64,000 nt of DNA, from assembly GCF_018271975.1 (NCBI RefSeq), contig NZ_JAGUCN010000012.1:104381-168380 (forward strand). Reading direction: 5' to 3'. The notes below the pieces were generated by a model that did no database searches, was not told the origin of the DNA, and saw only the letters and a list, made by a program, of their open reading frames with translations. The DNA is from Carboxylicivirga mesophila (GTDB lineage Bacteria; Bacteroidota; Bacteroidia; Bacteroidales; Marinilabiliaceae). The position numbers and the translations under genes were made by a program. This document shows positions 8,303 to 16,991 of this stretch, one piece after another (within the stretch, counting starts at the first letter, position 1; the number at the start of each line of letters is the position of its first letter).

Positions 8303-9667
8303 ATGAATATGGAAAAACAAACAAAACATATGAACAGAAATTTTTTAAATGGGATTCTAATAGCCTGCATATCATTGGCAGGCTTGGCATCTCAGGCCCA
8401 GGAAAAAACGGGTAATGAGATGTTTTCGTTGGATGAGGCATTGCAGTTAGCGTCAGAGAATAACAGAGAAATTCAGAAAGCGCTGGCTGATGTGAATGCT
8501 GCAAAGGGGGCAAATCAGCAGGCTAATGCCGCATTTCTGCCTTCAGTTGAGTTGTCAAGTGGCTATATGACTTCAAATGATCCACTTTATGCTTTTGGTT
8601 TTAAGCTGCAGCAGCAAGGAGTGACTATGGCTGATTTTGATCCGGCGGTGATTAATGCGCCGGGACAAACCAATCATTTTGCTACACAGGTAATGGTTGA
8701 ACAGCCATTGATTAATGTGGATGCCTGGATGGGTAAAGGAGCTGCCGGTAAGCAGGTAAAAGCCATGGAGCACCAGACAGAGTACACACGCGAGTATGTG
8801 AATTTTTTGGTAAAGCAAACTTATTATGCTTTGCAATTGGCACAAAACCGTGTTGAAGTCATGAAAAAGGCTCAGGCCACCACTAATTCCTATCTGAAAA
8901 TGGCTGAAGATAACCTGCAACAAGGATACCTGAAAGAAGCAGATGTAATGGCTATTAAAGTGCGCCAGTACGAGCAGGTGGCTATGGTTCAGGAGGCAGA
9001 AAATCAGGTGAAGAGTGTAAGTGAAACATTAAACTTTTTAATGGGAAGGGCTATTCATTTGCCTGTGCAGGTAACCGATTCTATTACGCAGGTGTCCTTT
9101 TCATTTAATAACGCTACTTCTATTTTCAATCGTTCCGATGTGGTGGCTATGCAGTATGGCCTGGAGGCCCAAAAGAAAATGGAGAAGAGTGATTTGATGA
9201 AGTTTGCGCCGCGCATCAATGCTTTTGGTTCTTATAACCTTTATGATGCTGATTTTGGCGGTTTTGGTGCCGACAGCTACATGGTGGGCATTAAGCTGCA
9301 GTGGCGTATTTTTAATGGTGGGCGAAATATTGGAAAGTACAACCAGACCAAGGCTAATTATCAAAAAGCACAAGTGTCGTACCAGGATTATGTAGAGAAA
9401 GAAAATATGGAATTGTCGAAGGCCACCAGAGCTATTGCGGTTGCTGAAAGTCAGTTGGCTACCTACAACCTGGCTGCTGAACAGGCAAACGAATCATTGC
9501 GCATCAGAACCAACCGCTATAACCAGGGCATGGAGAGTACCTCAGATTTGCTAATGGCCGAAACCAAGGCCGAAGAAAGTGTTCTCAAGAAATTGTATGC
9601 CATCTATAACTACAATGTGGCTGTGTTCAAATATCAAATGCTGGCATCGGAAACTACCCAGCAATAA
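8303..9667 (+). CDS. TolC-family outer-membrane efflux protein
   Basis: A 454-residue outer-membrane factor that forms the exit duct of a tripartite RND pump. It has a signal peptide (NGILIACISLAGLASQAQ) and two repeats of long amphipathic helices with beta segments, the usual TolC plan (MFSLDEALQLASENNREIQ begins the first repeat; a second long-helix segment is at ~330-440). Translation could begin at 8303 or at the second Met at 8330, which gives a more usual signal peptide. It is the first gene of an operon with the adaptor (38-base gap) and the RND permease. Substrate unknown. Confidence 0.9.
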   Translation: MNMEKQTKHMNRNFLNGILIACISLAGLASQAQEKTGNEMFSLDEALQLASENNREIQKALADVNAAKGANQQANAAFLPSVELSSGYMTSNDPLYAFGFKLQQQGVTMADFDPAVINAPGQTNHFATQVMVEQPLINVDAWMGKGAAGKQVKAMEHQTEYTREYVNFLVKQTYYALQLAQNRVEVMKKAQATTNSYLKMAEDNLQQGYLKEADVMAIKVRQYEQVAMVQEAENQVKSVSETLNFLMGRAIHLPVQVTDSITQVSFSFNNATSIFNRSDVVAMQYGLEAQKKMEKSDLMKFAPRINAFGSYNLYDADFGGFGADSYMVGIKLQWRIFNGGRNIGKYNQTKANYQKAQVSYQDYVEKENMELSKATRAIAVAESQLATYNLAAEQANESLRIRTNRYNQGMESTSDLLMAETKAEESVLKKLYAIYNYNVAVFKYQMLASETTQQ

Positions 9668-9705
9668 TTCATTACATCATTCGAAAAACAAAAAATAGTA
9701 TAAAT

Positions 9706-10782
9706 ATGAAATCTGTAAACTTATTAATTGCTGCAGCTGCATTTGCCTTTTTAACACAAGCCTGCGGCAGCAGTAACGAGGAGAATGCTAAAGCTAAACC
9801 AGCTGTAAAAGCTAAAGTTGAGACGCTTGAGTTAACTACGGTACCAAAGAAGTTTCATTATACAGGAACGGTTTCTTCGGTGAACCAATCAACATTAAGT
9901 ACCCGCATAATGGGCCAGATAAGTCAGGTTTTGGTACGCGAAGGTGATATGGTTAAGAAAGGCCAGTTGCTGGTGTCTATCCGTAGTAACGATATTCAGG
10001 CCAAGGAGCAGCAGGTTGAAGCCAACATTATTCAGGCCAAAGCTGCCTACAAACACGCCAAAGATGACTTTGAACGTATTCAGGCATTGTTCAACAGTAA
10101 AAGCGCCACGCAAAAAGAGTTGGATGATATTACGGTGCATCTGAAGATGACAAAAGCTCAGTTGGCTGCGGCACAAAAAGCAAAGGATGAGGTGGTTGAA
10201 ATGCTCTCATACGCTGATATTCGTGCGCCTTATGATGGCGTTATCACTCAGAAATTTGTGGATAGCGGCGACATGGCCAATCCAGGTATGCCTTTGCTGG
10301 CCATTGAAGCACCGGGCCTGTTTGAGGTAATAGCTAAAATTCCGGAATCGGAAATATACAAGGTGGAAAAGGGAGATGTGGTAGAAGTCCATATCGATGC
10401 TTGTAAAGAGATGATTAGCGGCAGTATTACACATGTTAGTCCGTCCAGTCGTTTTTCAGGCTCGCAGTTTGATGCCCGCATCAGCCTTTTGCCTACAGAG
10501 GAACAAAAGCAAGCCATCAGAAGTGGTGTTTTTGCCCACGTAAACCATCTGAAAGGAGAGGAACAGAAGCTGTTAGTGCCTGCGGATATGATTGTTGAAC
10601 GTGGACAGTTAAAAGGCATCTGGACAGTCAGTCAGGCCAACAAGGCATTACTTCGTTGGGTTAGATTGGGTAAGCTATATGGAGACAAAATTGAGGTCTT
10701 GTCTGGTTTAAGCGATGGCAACCAGTTAGTCGTTGCTTCGGAAGGGCGCTTGTTCGACGGAGCCGAATTGCAATTAAACTAA
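9706..10782 (+). CDS. RND efflux periplasmic adaptor (membrane fusion) lipoprotein
   Basis: A 358-residue membrane-fusion protein linking the RND permease to the TolC-like duct. The N terminus is a lipoprotein signal (AFAFLTQACGSS, lipobox Cys ~20). Then come the barrel-sandwich/lipoyl half (GQISQVLVREGDMVKKGQLL), an alpha-hairpin (~95-165), the second lipoyl half (ADIRAPYDGVITQKFVDSGD), a beta-barrel and a membrane-proximal domain. Order and spacing in the operon (27 bases before the permease) support the assignment. Acidic or His-rich metal-binding segments are not evident, so a drug or lipid-type pump is more likely than a metal pump, though this is inference. Confidence 0.92.
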   Translation: MKSVNLLIAAAAFAFLTQACGSSNEENAKAKPAVKAKVETLELTTVPKKFHYTGTVSSVNQSTLSTRIMGQISQVLVREGDMVKKGQLLVSIRSNDIQAKEQQVEANIIQAKAAYKHAKDDFERIQALFNSKSATQKELDDITVHLKMTKAQLAAAQKAKDEVVEMLSYADIRAPYDGVITQKFVDSGDMANPGMPLLAIEAPGLFEVIAKIPESEIYKVEKGDVVEVHIDACKEMISGSITHVSPSSRFSGSQFDARISLLPTEEQKQAIRSGVFAHVNHLKGEEQKLLVPADMIVERGQLKGIWTVSQANKALLRWVRLGKLYGDKIEVLSGLSDGNQLVVASEGRLFDGAELQLN

Positions 10783-10809
10783 TGTTCCTAACCTTTAATT
10801 TTTAGAAGA

Positions 10810-13800
10810 ATGAAAACAGGATTTGCCGGGACATTAGCCCGGATGTTTATAAAATCAAAACTGACACCGCTATTGATGGTCGCTTTCATGATTATCGGCG
10901 TGTACAGTTCATACCTTACACCTCGTGAAGAGGAACCGCAGATTGATGTTCCCATAGCCGATATATTTATTGGCTACCCGGGAGCCAGCCCCAAGGAGAT
11001 TGAGTCGAAGATAGTGACGCCAATTGAGAAGATTGTATCCAATGTAAAAGGCGTCGAATACGTTTACTCACAGTCATTATCAGAGCAAGCCATGCTGATT
11101 GTGCAGTTTTATGTTGGCGAAGATATCGAACGAAGCCTCGTGAAATTGTACAACGAGATAATGAAGAACATGGATAAGATGCCGGCAGGTGTCACCATGC
11201 CTTTGGTTAAAACCCGCTCGATAGACGATGTGCCCGTTATGGGCTTAACGCTATGGAGTGAAAATTACGATGATTACCAGTTGAGGCGCGTGGCGCAGGA
11301 ACTTTCTTCAGAGATTGAGAAGATTACTGATATTTCTGAAACAAAGGTCATAGGCGGACGCAACCGTGAGATACAGGTGGTTTTAGATCGCGATAAGATG
11401 GCAGCCTTTCAGGTAGATCCATTGATTATTACCCAGCAGTTGCAGGCCGCTAATCAACAGGTGTCGGCTGGCAGTTTTAGCAGCAATAACACTGAGTATG
11501 CGGTCAGGACTGGTGAGTTTTTTACCAATGCCGATGAAGTAGCCAATGTGGTGGTGGGTATTTATCAAAACTCACCTGTGTACCTGCATCAGGTCGCGCA
11601 TGTTGAAGATGGAGCAGCTTTGCCTAGTTCATATGTGGCTTTTGGCTATGGTCAGGCCAGCGAAAGCAAGCAGGTTTACCAAAGTGAATATCCGGCTGTA
11701 ACTATTTCGGTGGCTAAGCGCCGGGGAGCTGATGCTATGCGCTTGGCTGATCGTATTACTGAAAAGATTGACGTGTTGCGTGAAGAGCTCTTACCAGCTG
11801 ATATCAATGTGGAGGTGACTCGTAATTATGGTGAGACCGCTTCTGATAAAGTAGGAGAGCTGCTGATGCACCTGCTGGGAGCAATTATTGCCGTTACATT
11901 GGTGGTGATGCTGGCTATGGGATGGCGTGGTGGTTTGGTGGTATTTATTTCTGTACCCATCACCTTTGCCCTAACGATGTTTAGTTACTACTTCCTTGAT
12001 TATACGCTCAACCGTATCACTCTGTTTGCACTGGTATTTGTAACAGGTATTGTGGTGGATGACTCCATCATTATTGCCGAGAATATGCATCGTCATTTCA
12101 AGATGAAGCAATTGCCTTTCTGGCAAGCGGCCTTGCGTTCCATTGATGAGGTGGGTAATCCAACAATATTGGCCACATTCACTGTGATTGCAGCCGTAAT
12201 ACCGATGGTGTTTGTATCTGGTATGATGGGGCCATACATGAGTCCGATGCCAATTGGCGCATCAATTGCTATGATTTTCTCCTTGTTTGTAGCACTTATG
12301 ATAACGCCTTGGCTGGCTTACCGCCTGCTGAAGCACGATGATGGTGATGACAAGGAGAAGGATTACTCGTTGGAGAAAACTTTAATCTACAGATTATATA
12401 ATAAAACCATGCGCCCAATGATTGAAAGTCCGATGAAGCGTTGGGTATTCATCATAGGCGTTACGGTTTTATTGATTGGTTCAGCTAGTTTATTTTTATT
12501 TAAAGTAGTAACTGTTAAAATTTTGCCATTTGACAACAAGAATGAGTTTCAGGTGGTGGTGGATATGCCCGAAGGCAGCACCTTAGAGGAGACAGCCAAT
12601 GTGATCAAGGAGCTGGCGGCCTATTTGCGTAATCACGAGTTGGTGACGAACTACCAGACTTATGTGGGGACATCGGCACCTATCAATTTTAACGGATTAG
12701 TGCGCCATTACGATTTACGTCGTGGTTCTAATGTGGCTGATATCCAGGTTAACCTGGTTTCGAAAAAAGAGCGCGACCTGCAATCGCATGATATTGCTAA
12801 GGAATTGCGTCCTGGATTACAGAAAATAGGGGCGAGGTTTAATGCCAATGTGAAGGTGGTTGAAGTGCCGCCGGGACCTCCGGTAATGTCAACCTTAGTG
12901 GCAGAAATTTATGGACCTGATTATGAGTCGCAGAAAGAAGTGGCTCAACAAGTGAAGGAGCTTTTTGCAACTACCGAAAGTGTGGTGGATATCGACTGGA
13001 TGATGGAGGATGAGCAGACAGAATATACCTTTGATGTTGATAAAGAAAAAGCCATGCTGGCAGGTATTGCTCCCCAACAAATTATTCAGGCCATGAACAT
13101 GGCCCTGCGTGGAGCTAATGTATCATACCTGTATGCCGAAAATGATCATCGTCAGGTGGGCATAAAACTACGTCTGGACGAAAGTAATCGCACTGGAATT
13201 GAAGACCTGAAAAAGATAACGCTAAAATCGCAGCTGGGAGATATGGTGGCCATTGGCGACCTTGTGAATATCAATGAGCAGCAAAAAGAGAAGAGCATCT
13301 ACCGGAAGAATCAAAAACAAGTTGTGTATGTGACGGCTGATGTGGCCGGAAGGCTCGAAAGTCCGGTGTATGCTATCCTTGATATGAGTGAACGCATGGA
13401 TGAGATTCAACTGCCTGAAGGTTATGATATTGAGGAGTTTTATAACGGTCAGCCTTTTGTGGAGAATAACTATGGCCTCAAGTGGGATGGCGAATGGCAA
13501 ATCACCTATGAAGTATTTCGCGACCTGGGAACAGCCTTTGCTGTTGTACTGGTGATTATCTACATGTTGATTGTAGGCTGGTTCCAAAACCTGAAAGTGC
13601 CGTTTGTAATGATGGTAGCTATTCCCCTGTCGTTGGTTGGTATTGTACTGGGACACTTTATGATGAATGCCTTCTTTACGGCCACTTCAATGATTGGTAT
13701 GATTGCCCTGGCGGGTATTATGGTGCGGAATTCTATTCTGCTCATCGATTTTGTCAATATCCGGCTGAATGAAGGAGTGGCCTTACGTGAAGCTGTCATA

Positions 13801-14079
13801 GAAGCTGGTGCTGTGCGTACAACTCCTATCTTACTAACTGCCGGAACAGTAGTGATTGGTGCAGTGGTGATTCTTTTCGACCCTATTTTCCAGGGATTGG
13901 CTATTTCGTTGATGGGGGGTACAATTGCATCAACCGTATTAACTCTGTTGATTGTGCCGCTGATCTACTACATGACTGAGCGAAAGAGATATGAAGGTAA
14001 AGCAGCTGTTAATGAGCTTTCTGAGGAGAAAACGGATCACTCAGAAGTGCTTGAAGAAGTTGTTGAATCAAGCAATTAA
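10810..14079 (+). CDS. RND-family efflux permease (AcrB-like)
   Basis: A 1089-residue inner-membrane RND proton antiporter. The two-repeat architecture is intact: TM1 (~15-33), a large periplasmic loop, TM2-TM6 (~345-500), TM7 (~540-560), a second large loop and TM8-TM12 (~880-1060). The TM4 proton-relay pair is present as VVDDSIIIAENMHRHF (D417, D418). The short cytoplasmic tail is acidic. It works with the upstream adaptor and TolC partner. Two small genes follow after an intergenic stretch with hairpin-forming repeats. The export substrate cannot be read from the sequence. Confidence 0.94.
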   Translation: MKTGFAGTLARMFIKSKLTPLLMVAFMIIGVYSSYLTPREEEPQIDVPIADIFIGYPGASPKEIESKIVTPIEKIVSNVKGVEYVYSQSLSEQAMLIVQFYVGEDIERSLVKLYNEIMKNMDKMPAGVTMPLVKTRSIDDVPVMGLTLWSENYDDYQLRRVAQELSSEIEKITDISETKVIGGRNREIQVVLDRDKMAAFQVDPLIITQQLQAANQQVSAGSFSSNNTEYAVRTGEFFTNADEVANVVVGIYQNSPVYLHQVAHVEDGAALPSSYVAFGYGQASESKQVYQSEYPAVTISVAKRRGADAMRLADRITEKIDVLREELLPADINVEVTRNYGETASDKVGELLMHLLGAIIAVTLVVMLAMGWRGGLVVFISVPITFALTMFSYYFLDYTLNRITLFALVFVTGIVVDDSIIIAENMHRHFKMKQLPFWQAALRSIDEVGNPTILATFTVIAAVIPMVFVSGMMGPYMSPMPIGASIAMIFSLFVALMITPWLAYRLLKHDDGDDKEKDYSLEKTLIYRLYNKTMRPMIESPMKRWVFIIGVTVLLIGSASLFLFKVVTVKILPFDNKNEFQVVVDMPEGSTLEETANVIKELAAYLRNHELVTNYQTYVGTSAPINFNGLVRHYDLRRGSNVADIQVNLVSKKERDLQSHDIAKELRPGLQKIGARFNANVKVVEVPPGPPVMSTLVAEIYGPDYESQKEVAQQVKELFATTESVVDIDWMMEDEQTEYTFDVDKEKAMLAGIAPQQIIQAMNMALRGANVSYLYAENDHRQVGIKLRLDESNRTGIEDLKKITLKSQLGDMVAIGDLVNINEQQKEKSIYRKNQKQVVYVTADVAGRLESPVYAILDMSERMDEIQLPEGYDIEEFYNGQPFVENNYGLKWDGEWQITYEVFRDLGTAFAVVLVIIYMLIVGWFQNLKVPFVMMVAIPLSLVGIVLGHFMMNAFFTATSMIGMIALAGIMVRNSILLIDFVNIRLNEGVALREAVIEAGAVRTTPILLTAGTVVIGAVVILFDPIFQGLAISLMGGTIASTVLTLLIVPLIYYMTERKRYEGKAAVNELSEEKTDHSEVLEEVVESSN

Positions 14080-14090
14080 TTAAACAGGAT

Positions 14091-14150
14091 GTGAAGTGTG
14101 CAAATTTAAGTCGAATGTGTGTTGCACACTTTACATCATTTATAAAGTGT
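14091..14150 (+). promoter_or_regulatory. Two mutually exclusive hairpins before the PII-like gene
   Basis: AAGTGTGCAA (14094-14103) pairs perfectly with TTGCACACTT (14122-14131). The same right arm overlaps ACACTTTA (14126-14133), which pairs perfectly with TAAAGTGT (14143-14150), ending four bases before the ATG at 14155. The two stems share bases and cannot form together, so they could switch access to the start codon. Alternatively the AAGTGT units may be half-sites for a DNA-binding protein. Confidence 0.45.
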
Positions 14151-14154
14151 AACT

Positions 14155-14457
14155 ATGAAACTATTAATAGCTATAGCGGTAGCTGAATATAGAGAACGCC
14201 TTCAGGAGTTTTTTAGTGAGCATCAGGTATCGTATTATAATGAAATTGAAATGATGGGGATGCGCAAGCTGGAAAAGCAGCATCGCCTTGGTAATTGGTT
14301 TGGGCAAAAGTCGATGGGAGTAGATAATATAGCTTTTATCTCCTTTGTAGGTAATGAGCAGGCTGACAGTTTGTTGGAGAACCTTTTGCAATGTAAGGCT
14401 GAGATGCCGCATTGTAATATAAGAGCTTTTGTTGTTGATGTTGAAAAAGGAGTTTAA
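14155..14457 (+). CDS. PII-like (ferredoxin-fold) small protein of an RND operon
   Basis: A 100-residue cytoplasmic protein with the strand-helix-strand / strand-helix-strand layout of PII and PII-like trimers: MKLLIAIAVA, helix RERLQEFFSEH, strand YYNEIEMMGM, then NIAFISFVG, helix ADSLLENLLQC and strand CNIRAFVVDV. The T-loop of true GlnB/GlnK is not evident. PII-like proteins beside RND pumps are known in other groups (for example DUF3240 beside metal RND systems), but I cannot place this one in a named family. Its position after the permease suggests that it senses a ligand or modulates the pump. Confidence is moderate for the fold and low for function. Confidence 0.6.
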   Translation: MKLLIAIAVAEYRERLQEFFSEHQVSYYNEIEMMGMRKLEKQHRLGNWFGQKSMGVDNIAFISFVGNEQADSLLENLLQCKAEMPHCNIRAFVVDVEKGV

Positions 14458-14478
14458 GAATATCTAATATTTACAATT

Positions 14479-14664
14479 ATGCAAGAAAGAATTATTAGAG
14501 CAATCGCCGGAACGCTTATTCTGCTTAGTATTTTACTAGCCATATATGTTCATGTTAACTGGCTGTTTTTGGCAGGGTTTGTTGCTGTTAATCTAATTCA
14601 GTCGTCAATTACCAGATGGTGCCTGATGAATGATATTTTAACAAAACTTGGAGTACCAAAATAG
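14479..14664 (+). CDS. DUF2892 / YgaP-type two-helix membrane protein
   Basis: A 61-residue inner-membrane protein with two transmembrane helices (ILLSILLAIYVHVNWLFLAG and the segment after it) and the closing motif WCLMNDILTKLGV, which resembles the conserved end of DUF2892/YgaP-like domains. In other bacteria this domain is fused to rhodaneses or stands alone. It follows the PII-like gene by 21 bases, so they are probably co-transcribed. No specific function is known for the stand-alone form. Confidence 0.75.
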   Translation: MQERIIRAIAGTLILLSILLAIYVHVNWLFLAGFVAVNLIQSSITRWCLMNDILTKLGVPK

Positions 14665-14689
14665 TTGTGAGTTCACGCTTTATCGGAAG

Positions 14690-14700
14690 GTGAAGTGTGC
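14690..14700 (+). repeat. Second copy of GTGAAGTGTGC flanking the two small genes
   Basis: The 11-mer GTGAAGTGTGC at 14091-14101, before the PII-like gene, recurs here after the DUF2892 gene. The two copies bracket the pair of small genes as direct repeats. Confidence 0.5.
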
Positions 14701-14732
14701 GTTAGGTTTCCATATTTTTTGTTTGTGAATGA

Positions 14733-14769
14733 GAAAGGCCTTGGTTGCATGGAGCAATCGAGGCCTTTC
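14733..14769. terminator. Bidirectional terminator between DUF2892 and MCP genes
   Basis: A 16-bp stem (GAAAGGCCT at 14733-14741 with AGGCCTTTC at 14761-14769, extended inward with two wobble pairs) lies between convergent genes, 11 bases from the MCP stop. Confidence 0.75.
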
Positions 14770-14780
14770 GTTATGCATAA

Positions 14781-16565
14781 TTAGTTGTTTAGCTTGAAAT
14801 AGTTAATAAGTGCATTCAACTGGGTTGCTTGTGAATTAAGTTCCTCGGCATTGGCCGCAATTTCTTCACTGCTCGAAGCGTTGAGCTGAGTTGTATGATT
14901 CAGCCTCTGAATAGAAGCGTTTATCTGCTGCACGGCATCGCGTTGCTCGCTGGTGGCAGCCGATATTTCTTTAATTAAGCTATATGAGCTGTCAAGTGTT
15001 GGCAGCATGTTGTTGAGTTGTTGGTTGGAGTTGGACGAGAGATTGTTGCTTTCCTCTGCGAATTTTACAATCTCAGCGGCTGCATCCTGACTGCGTTCTG
15101 CCAGCTTGCGTACTTCACCAGCTACTACTGAAAAACCGCGGCCATGCTCGCCAGCCCTGGCTGCTTCAACCGATGCATTCAAGGCCAGTATATTTGTTTG
15201 CATGGCTATCTCCTCAATAATTGATATTTTATTGGTAATAAGCTTATTGGCCTGGCTGGCTTTTGCCGATTCGTGTGCGGTTAATCTGATACCTTCAAGA
15301 GCCTGGCTTGAATGCGATTCAGTCGTACCGGCATTGGCATTGCTTTGTTCGATATTAGCTACCATTTCTTCCATGGTCGTGGAAACCTCTTCGAGCGATG
15401 CAGCTTGTTCACTGGCACCTTGTGTTAGCTCCTGAGAGCTTTGGTTGAGCTGTTCGCTTGCAAGGTTTAGTTGCTCGGCACCATTCATTATTTCAGCAAC
15501 TACTTCCCGCAATTTGTTATTCATTTGTTTCATGGCTTGCATCAAGCGACTGATTTCATCGTTACCAGTTGTTTCAAAAGAATGATACAGTTCACCCTTT
15601 GCCAGTGATTCGGCGAGGTGAAGCCCTTTGTTAACAGGTTTGATGATGCTTACCGATGTTATGCGGCTAATGATGATAGCGATTAGTATGGCAACAATTA
15701 GTATGGAACTGCCCCACAACGATGCAGAGCGCATTACATCTTGCTCTTCTGTGTGGATTTTGTCAACAATTGAATCGCTCAATTGCGCTACCTGGGCACC
15801 AGCTATCTGCATTGCCTTAATCTGCAAACCTTGTTCTTTGTTTTCACTAACAAATGATTCAAAAGCTTTCTCATATTCTCTGTAGCTATCATAAATCTTA
15901 TTCAGCGATGCAATTGTTTTAGTGTTGTGGTTTAGTTTGGCAGCGTCCAAAACAGAGTAAAGCTTATTTAAGCGGCCTTTTACCTTTGTTACCAGGTTAT
16001 TATTGATATCACCATTTGCATTAAGCGGGTTTGACACAAATTCCCAGGCAGCCATTCTAACCTGGCTGTGTGCATATAGCACATCTTTTGATAGCTTACT
16101 GGATTTGTTGAGTTGTTGGTCATAGCTAATAATCGCCCCGACTTTTGTGCCGGTTTTAGACCAGTTGGCTTTGGTGGTTTGTTTGTTGTTTTCAACCGTA
16201 ACGTAATTGTTAAACGCTTTCAAGTAGCTGCTGATGGCCAGTCTAAGCGAATCTGTATTTAAATCTTTAACAGTGTTTAGGCTGTCTGTTGTTTCAATTT
16301 CCAATAATGCATTGTTAAGATTGTTAATGGTTGATTCAACTTTGGTTTCATCGGTAAATTTCATAAAGTAGAGGACGCCTATTCGGGCATTCATCAGGTG
16401 GGTTTGTGCATTTTTAAGATGGTTTGCCAATTCAACAACTTTGCTTGTTTTATTGATGCTATTACGCCCTATTAAACCTACCAGGGCTACGCAGATAATC
16501 ATAATGGTGAAACCCATCATTAATCGATAACGAATGGATAGGTTTCTGATGTTAGAGATTTTCAT
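14781..16565 (-). CDS. Methyl-accepting chemotaxis protein (orphan)
   Basis: A 594-residue transmembrane chemoreceptor. TM1 is at ~15-33, followed by an all-helical extracytoplasmic sensor of ~245 residues (4-helix-bundle type), TM2 at ~281-302 ([14 protein letters not shown]), HAMP at ~303-356 and a cytoplasmic signalling domain to 594. The hairpin tip that binds CheA/CheW is well kept ([20 protein letters not shown]). The C terminus lacks a CheR-docking pentapeptide. No che gene lies in this window and most Bacteroidota lack flagella, so its output is unclear: CheA elsewhere in the genome, or a non-motility pathway. Confidence 0.92.
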   Translation of the reverse strand: MKISNIRNLSIRYRLMMGFTIMIICVALVGLIGRNSINKTSKVVELANHLKNAQTHLMNARIGVLYFMKFTDETKVESTINNLNNALLEIETTDSLNTVKDLNTDSLRLAISSYLKAFNNYVTVENNKQTTKANWSKTGTKVGAIISYDQQLNKSSKLSKDVLYAHSQVRMAAWEFVSNPLNANGDINNNLVTKVKGRLNKLYSVLDAAKLNHNTKTIASLNKIYDSYREYEKAFESFVSENKEQGLQIKAMQIAGAQVAQLSDSIVDKIHTEEQDVMRSASLWGSSILIVAILIAIIISRITSVSIIKPVNKGLHLAESLAKGELYHSFETTGNDEISRLMQAMKQMNNKLREVVAEIMNGAEQLNLASEQLNQSSQELTQGASEQAASLEEVSTTMEEMVANIEQSNANAGTTESHSSQALEGIRLTAHESAKASQANKLITNKISIIEEIAMQTNILALNASVEAARAGEHGRGFSVVAGEVRKLAERSQDAAAEIVKFAEESNNLSSNSNQQLNNMLPTLDSSYSLIKEISAATSEQRDAVQQINASIQRLNHTTQLNASSSEEIAANAEELNSQATQLNALINYFKLNN

Positions 16566-16924
16566 TATTTATTTTTTGGTCTTTAGATGTACTTGTGTGC
16601 TGGGGAGCAAAAATAATTTTCTGATTGATATGTTTAAAAAGTTGGAAAAATGCCTAATGTCCATTAGTACAGGTGAGTGAGGTGTTTGGCTGTCGTGAAT
16701 CACGTAAAATATTCCATCAATCGGTTGAAATAATTGACGAAATAATTCAGTAATTAAGTGCATATAAGGCATTTTTTCTTGTTCATCAGATTTTGTGTTA
16801 CTGCTGAGCCGTATGTGGATGTTAATTGTTTTACAATCTTTCCATGTTGTGTTTTTGTCTTTGTGTTTATCGGTTGATTATCAGCCTAAAAGTCTTCAGG
16901 TTAAATAGAGGTTTTATAGTTGTT

Positions 16925-16955
16925 TTTGGATTTTAATTAAAAACATATACATTTG
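16925..16955 (+). promoter_or_regulatory. Promoter of the Nudix-type regulator gene
   Basis: TTTG (16925-16928), exactly 19 bases of spacer, then TACATTTG (16948-16955). This fits the Bacteroidota consensus TTTG-N19-TAnnTTTG. The start codon is at 16992. Confidence 0.72.
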
Positions 16956-16967
16956 TCAAAATCATAA

Positions 16968-16984
16968 AGTGTAAAAATAACACT
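16968..16984. promoter_or_regulatory. Operator-like palindrome AGTGT-N7-ACACT
   Basis: A perfect 5-bp inverted repeat with a 7-base A/T spacer lies just downstream of the predicted transcription start and 7 bases before the ATG. The position suits autorepression by the Nudix regulator. The binding specificity is not known. Confidence 0.45.
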
Positions 16985-16991
16985 AAGTATA

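Larger units (their letters stand above)
16566..16991. other. Divergent intergenic region, MCP / Nudix regulator
   Basis: A 426-base AT-rich gap between divergently transcribed genes. I see no gene here. The right end holds the Nudix-regulator promoter and a palindrome (separate entries). On the minus strand TATTTTTG at 16608-16615 is a weak -7 candidate for the MCP gene, without a matching -33 element. Confidence 0.6.

Noticed and set aside
10248..10619. 123-codon minus-strand frame in the RND adaptor gene
   Set aside because: Opposite-strand shadow of a well-supported adaptor gene.
13222..13656. 144-codon minus-strand frame in the RND permease gene
   Set aside because: Opposite-strand shadow; the permease frame is complete and conserved here.
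14092..14150. The AAGTGTGCAA stem as a rho-independent terminator of the RND operon
   Set aside because: The loop is 18 bases and no T-tract follows; the overlapping second stem suggests a switch or binding sites instead.
16569..16772. 67-codon minus-strand frame upstream of the MCP gene
   Set aside because: No recognisable protein features and no good start context; it lies in promoter DNA.
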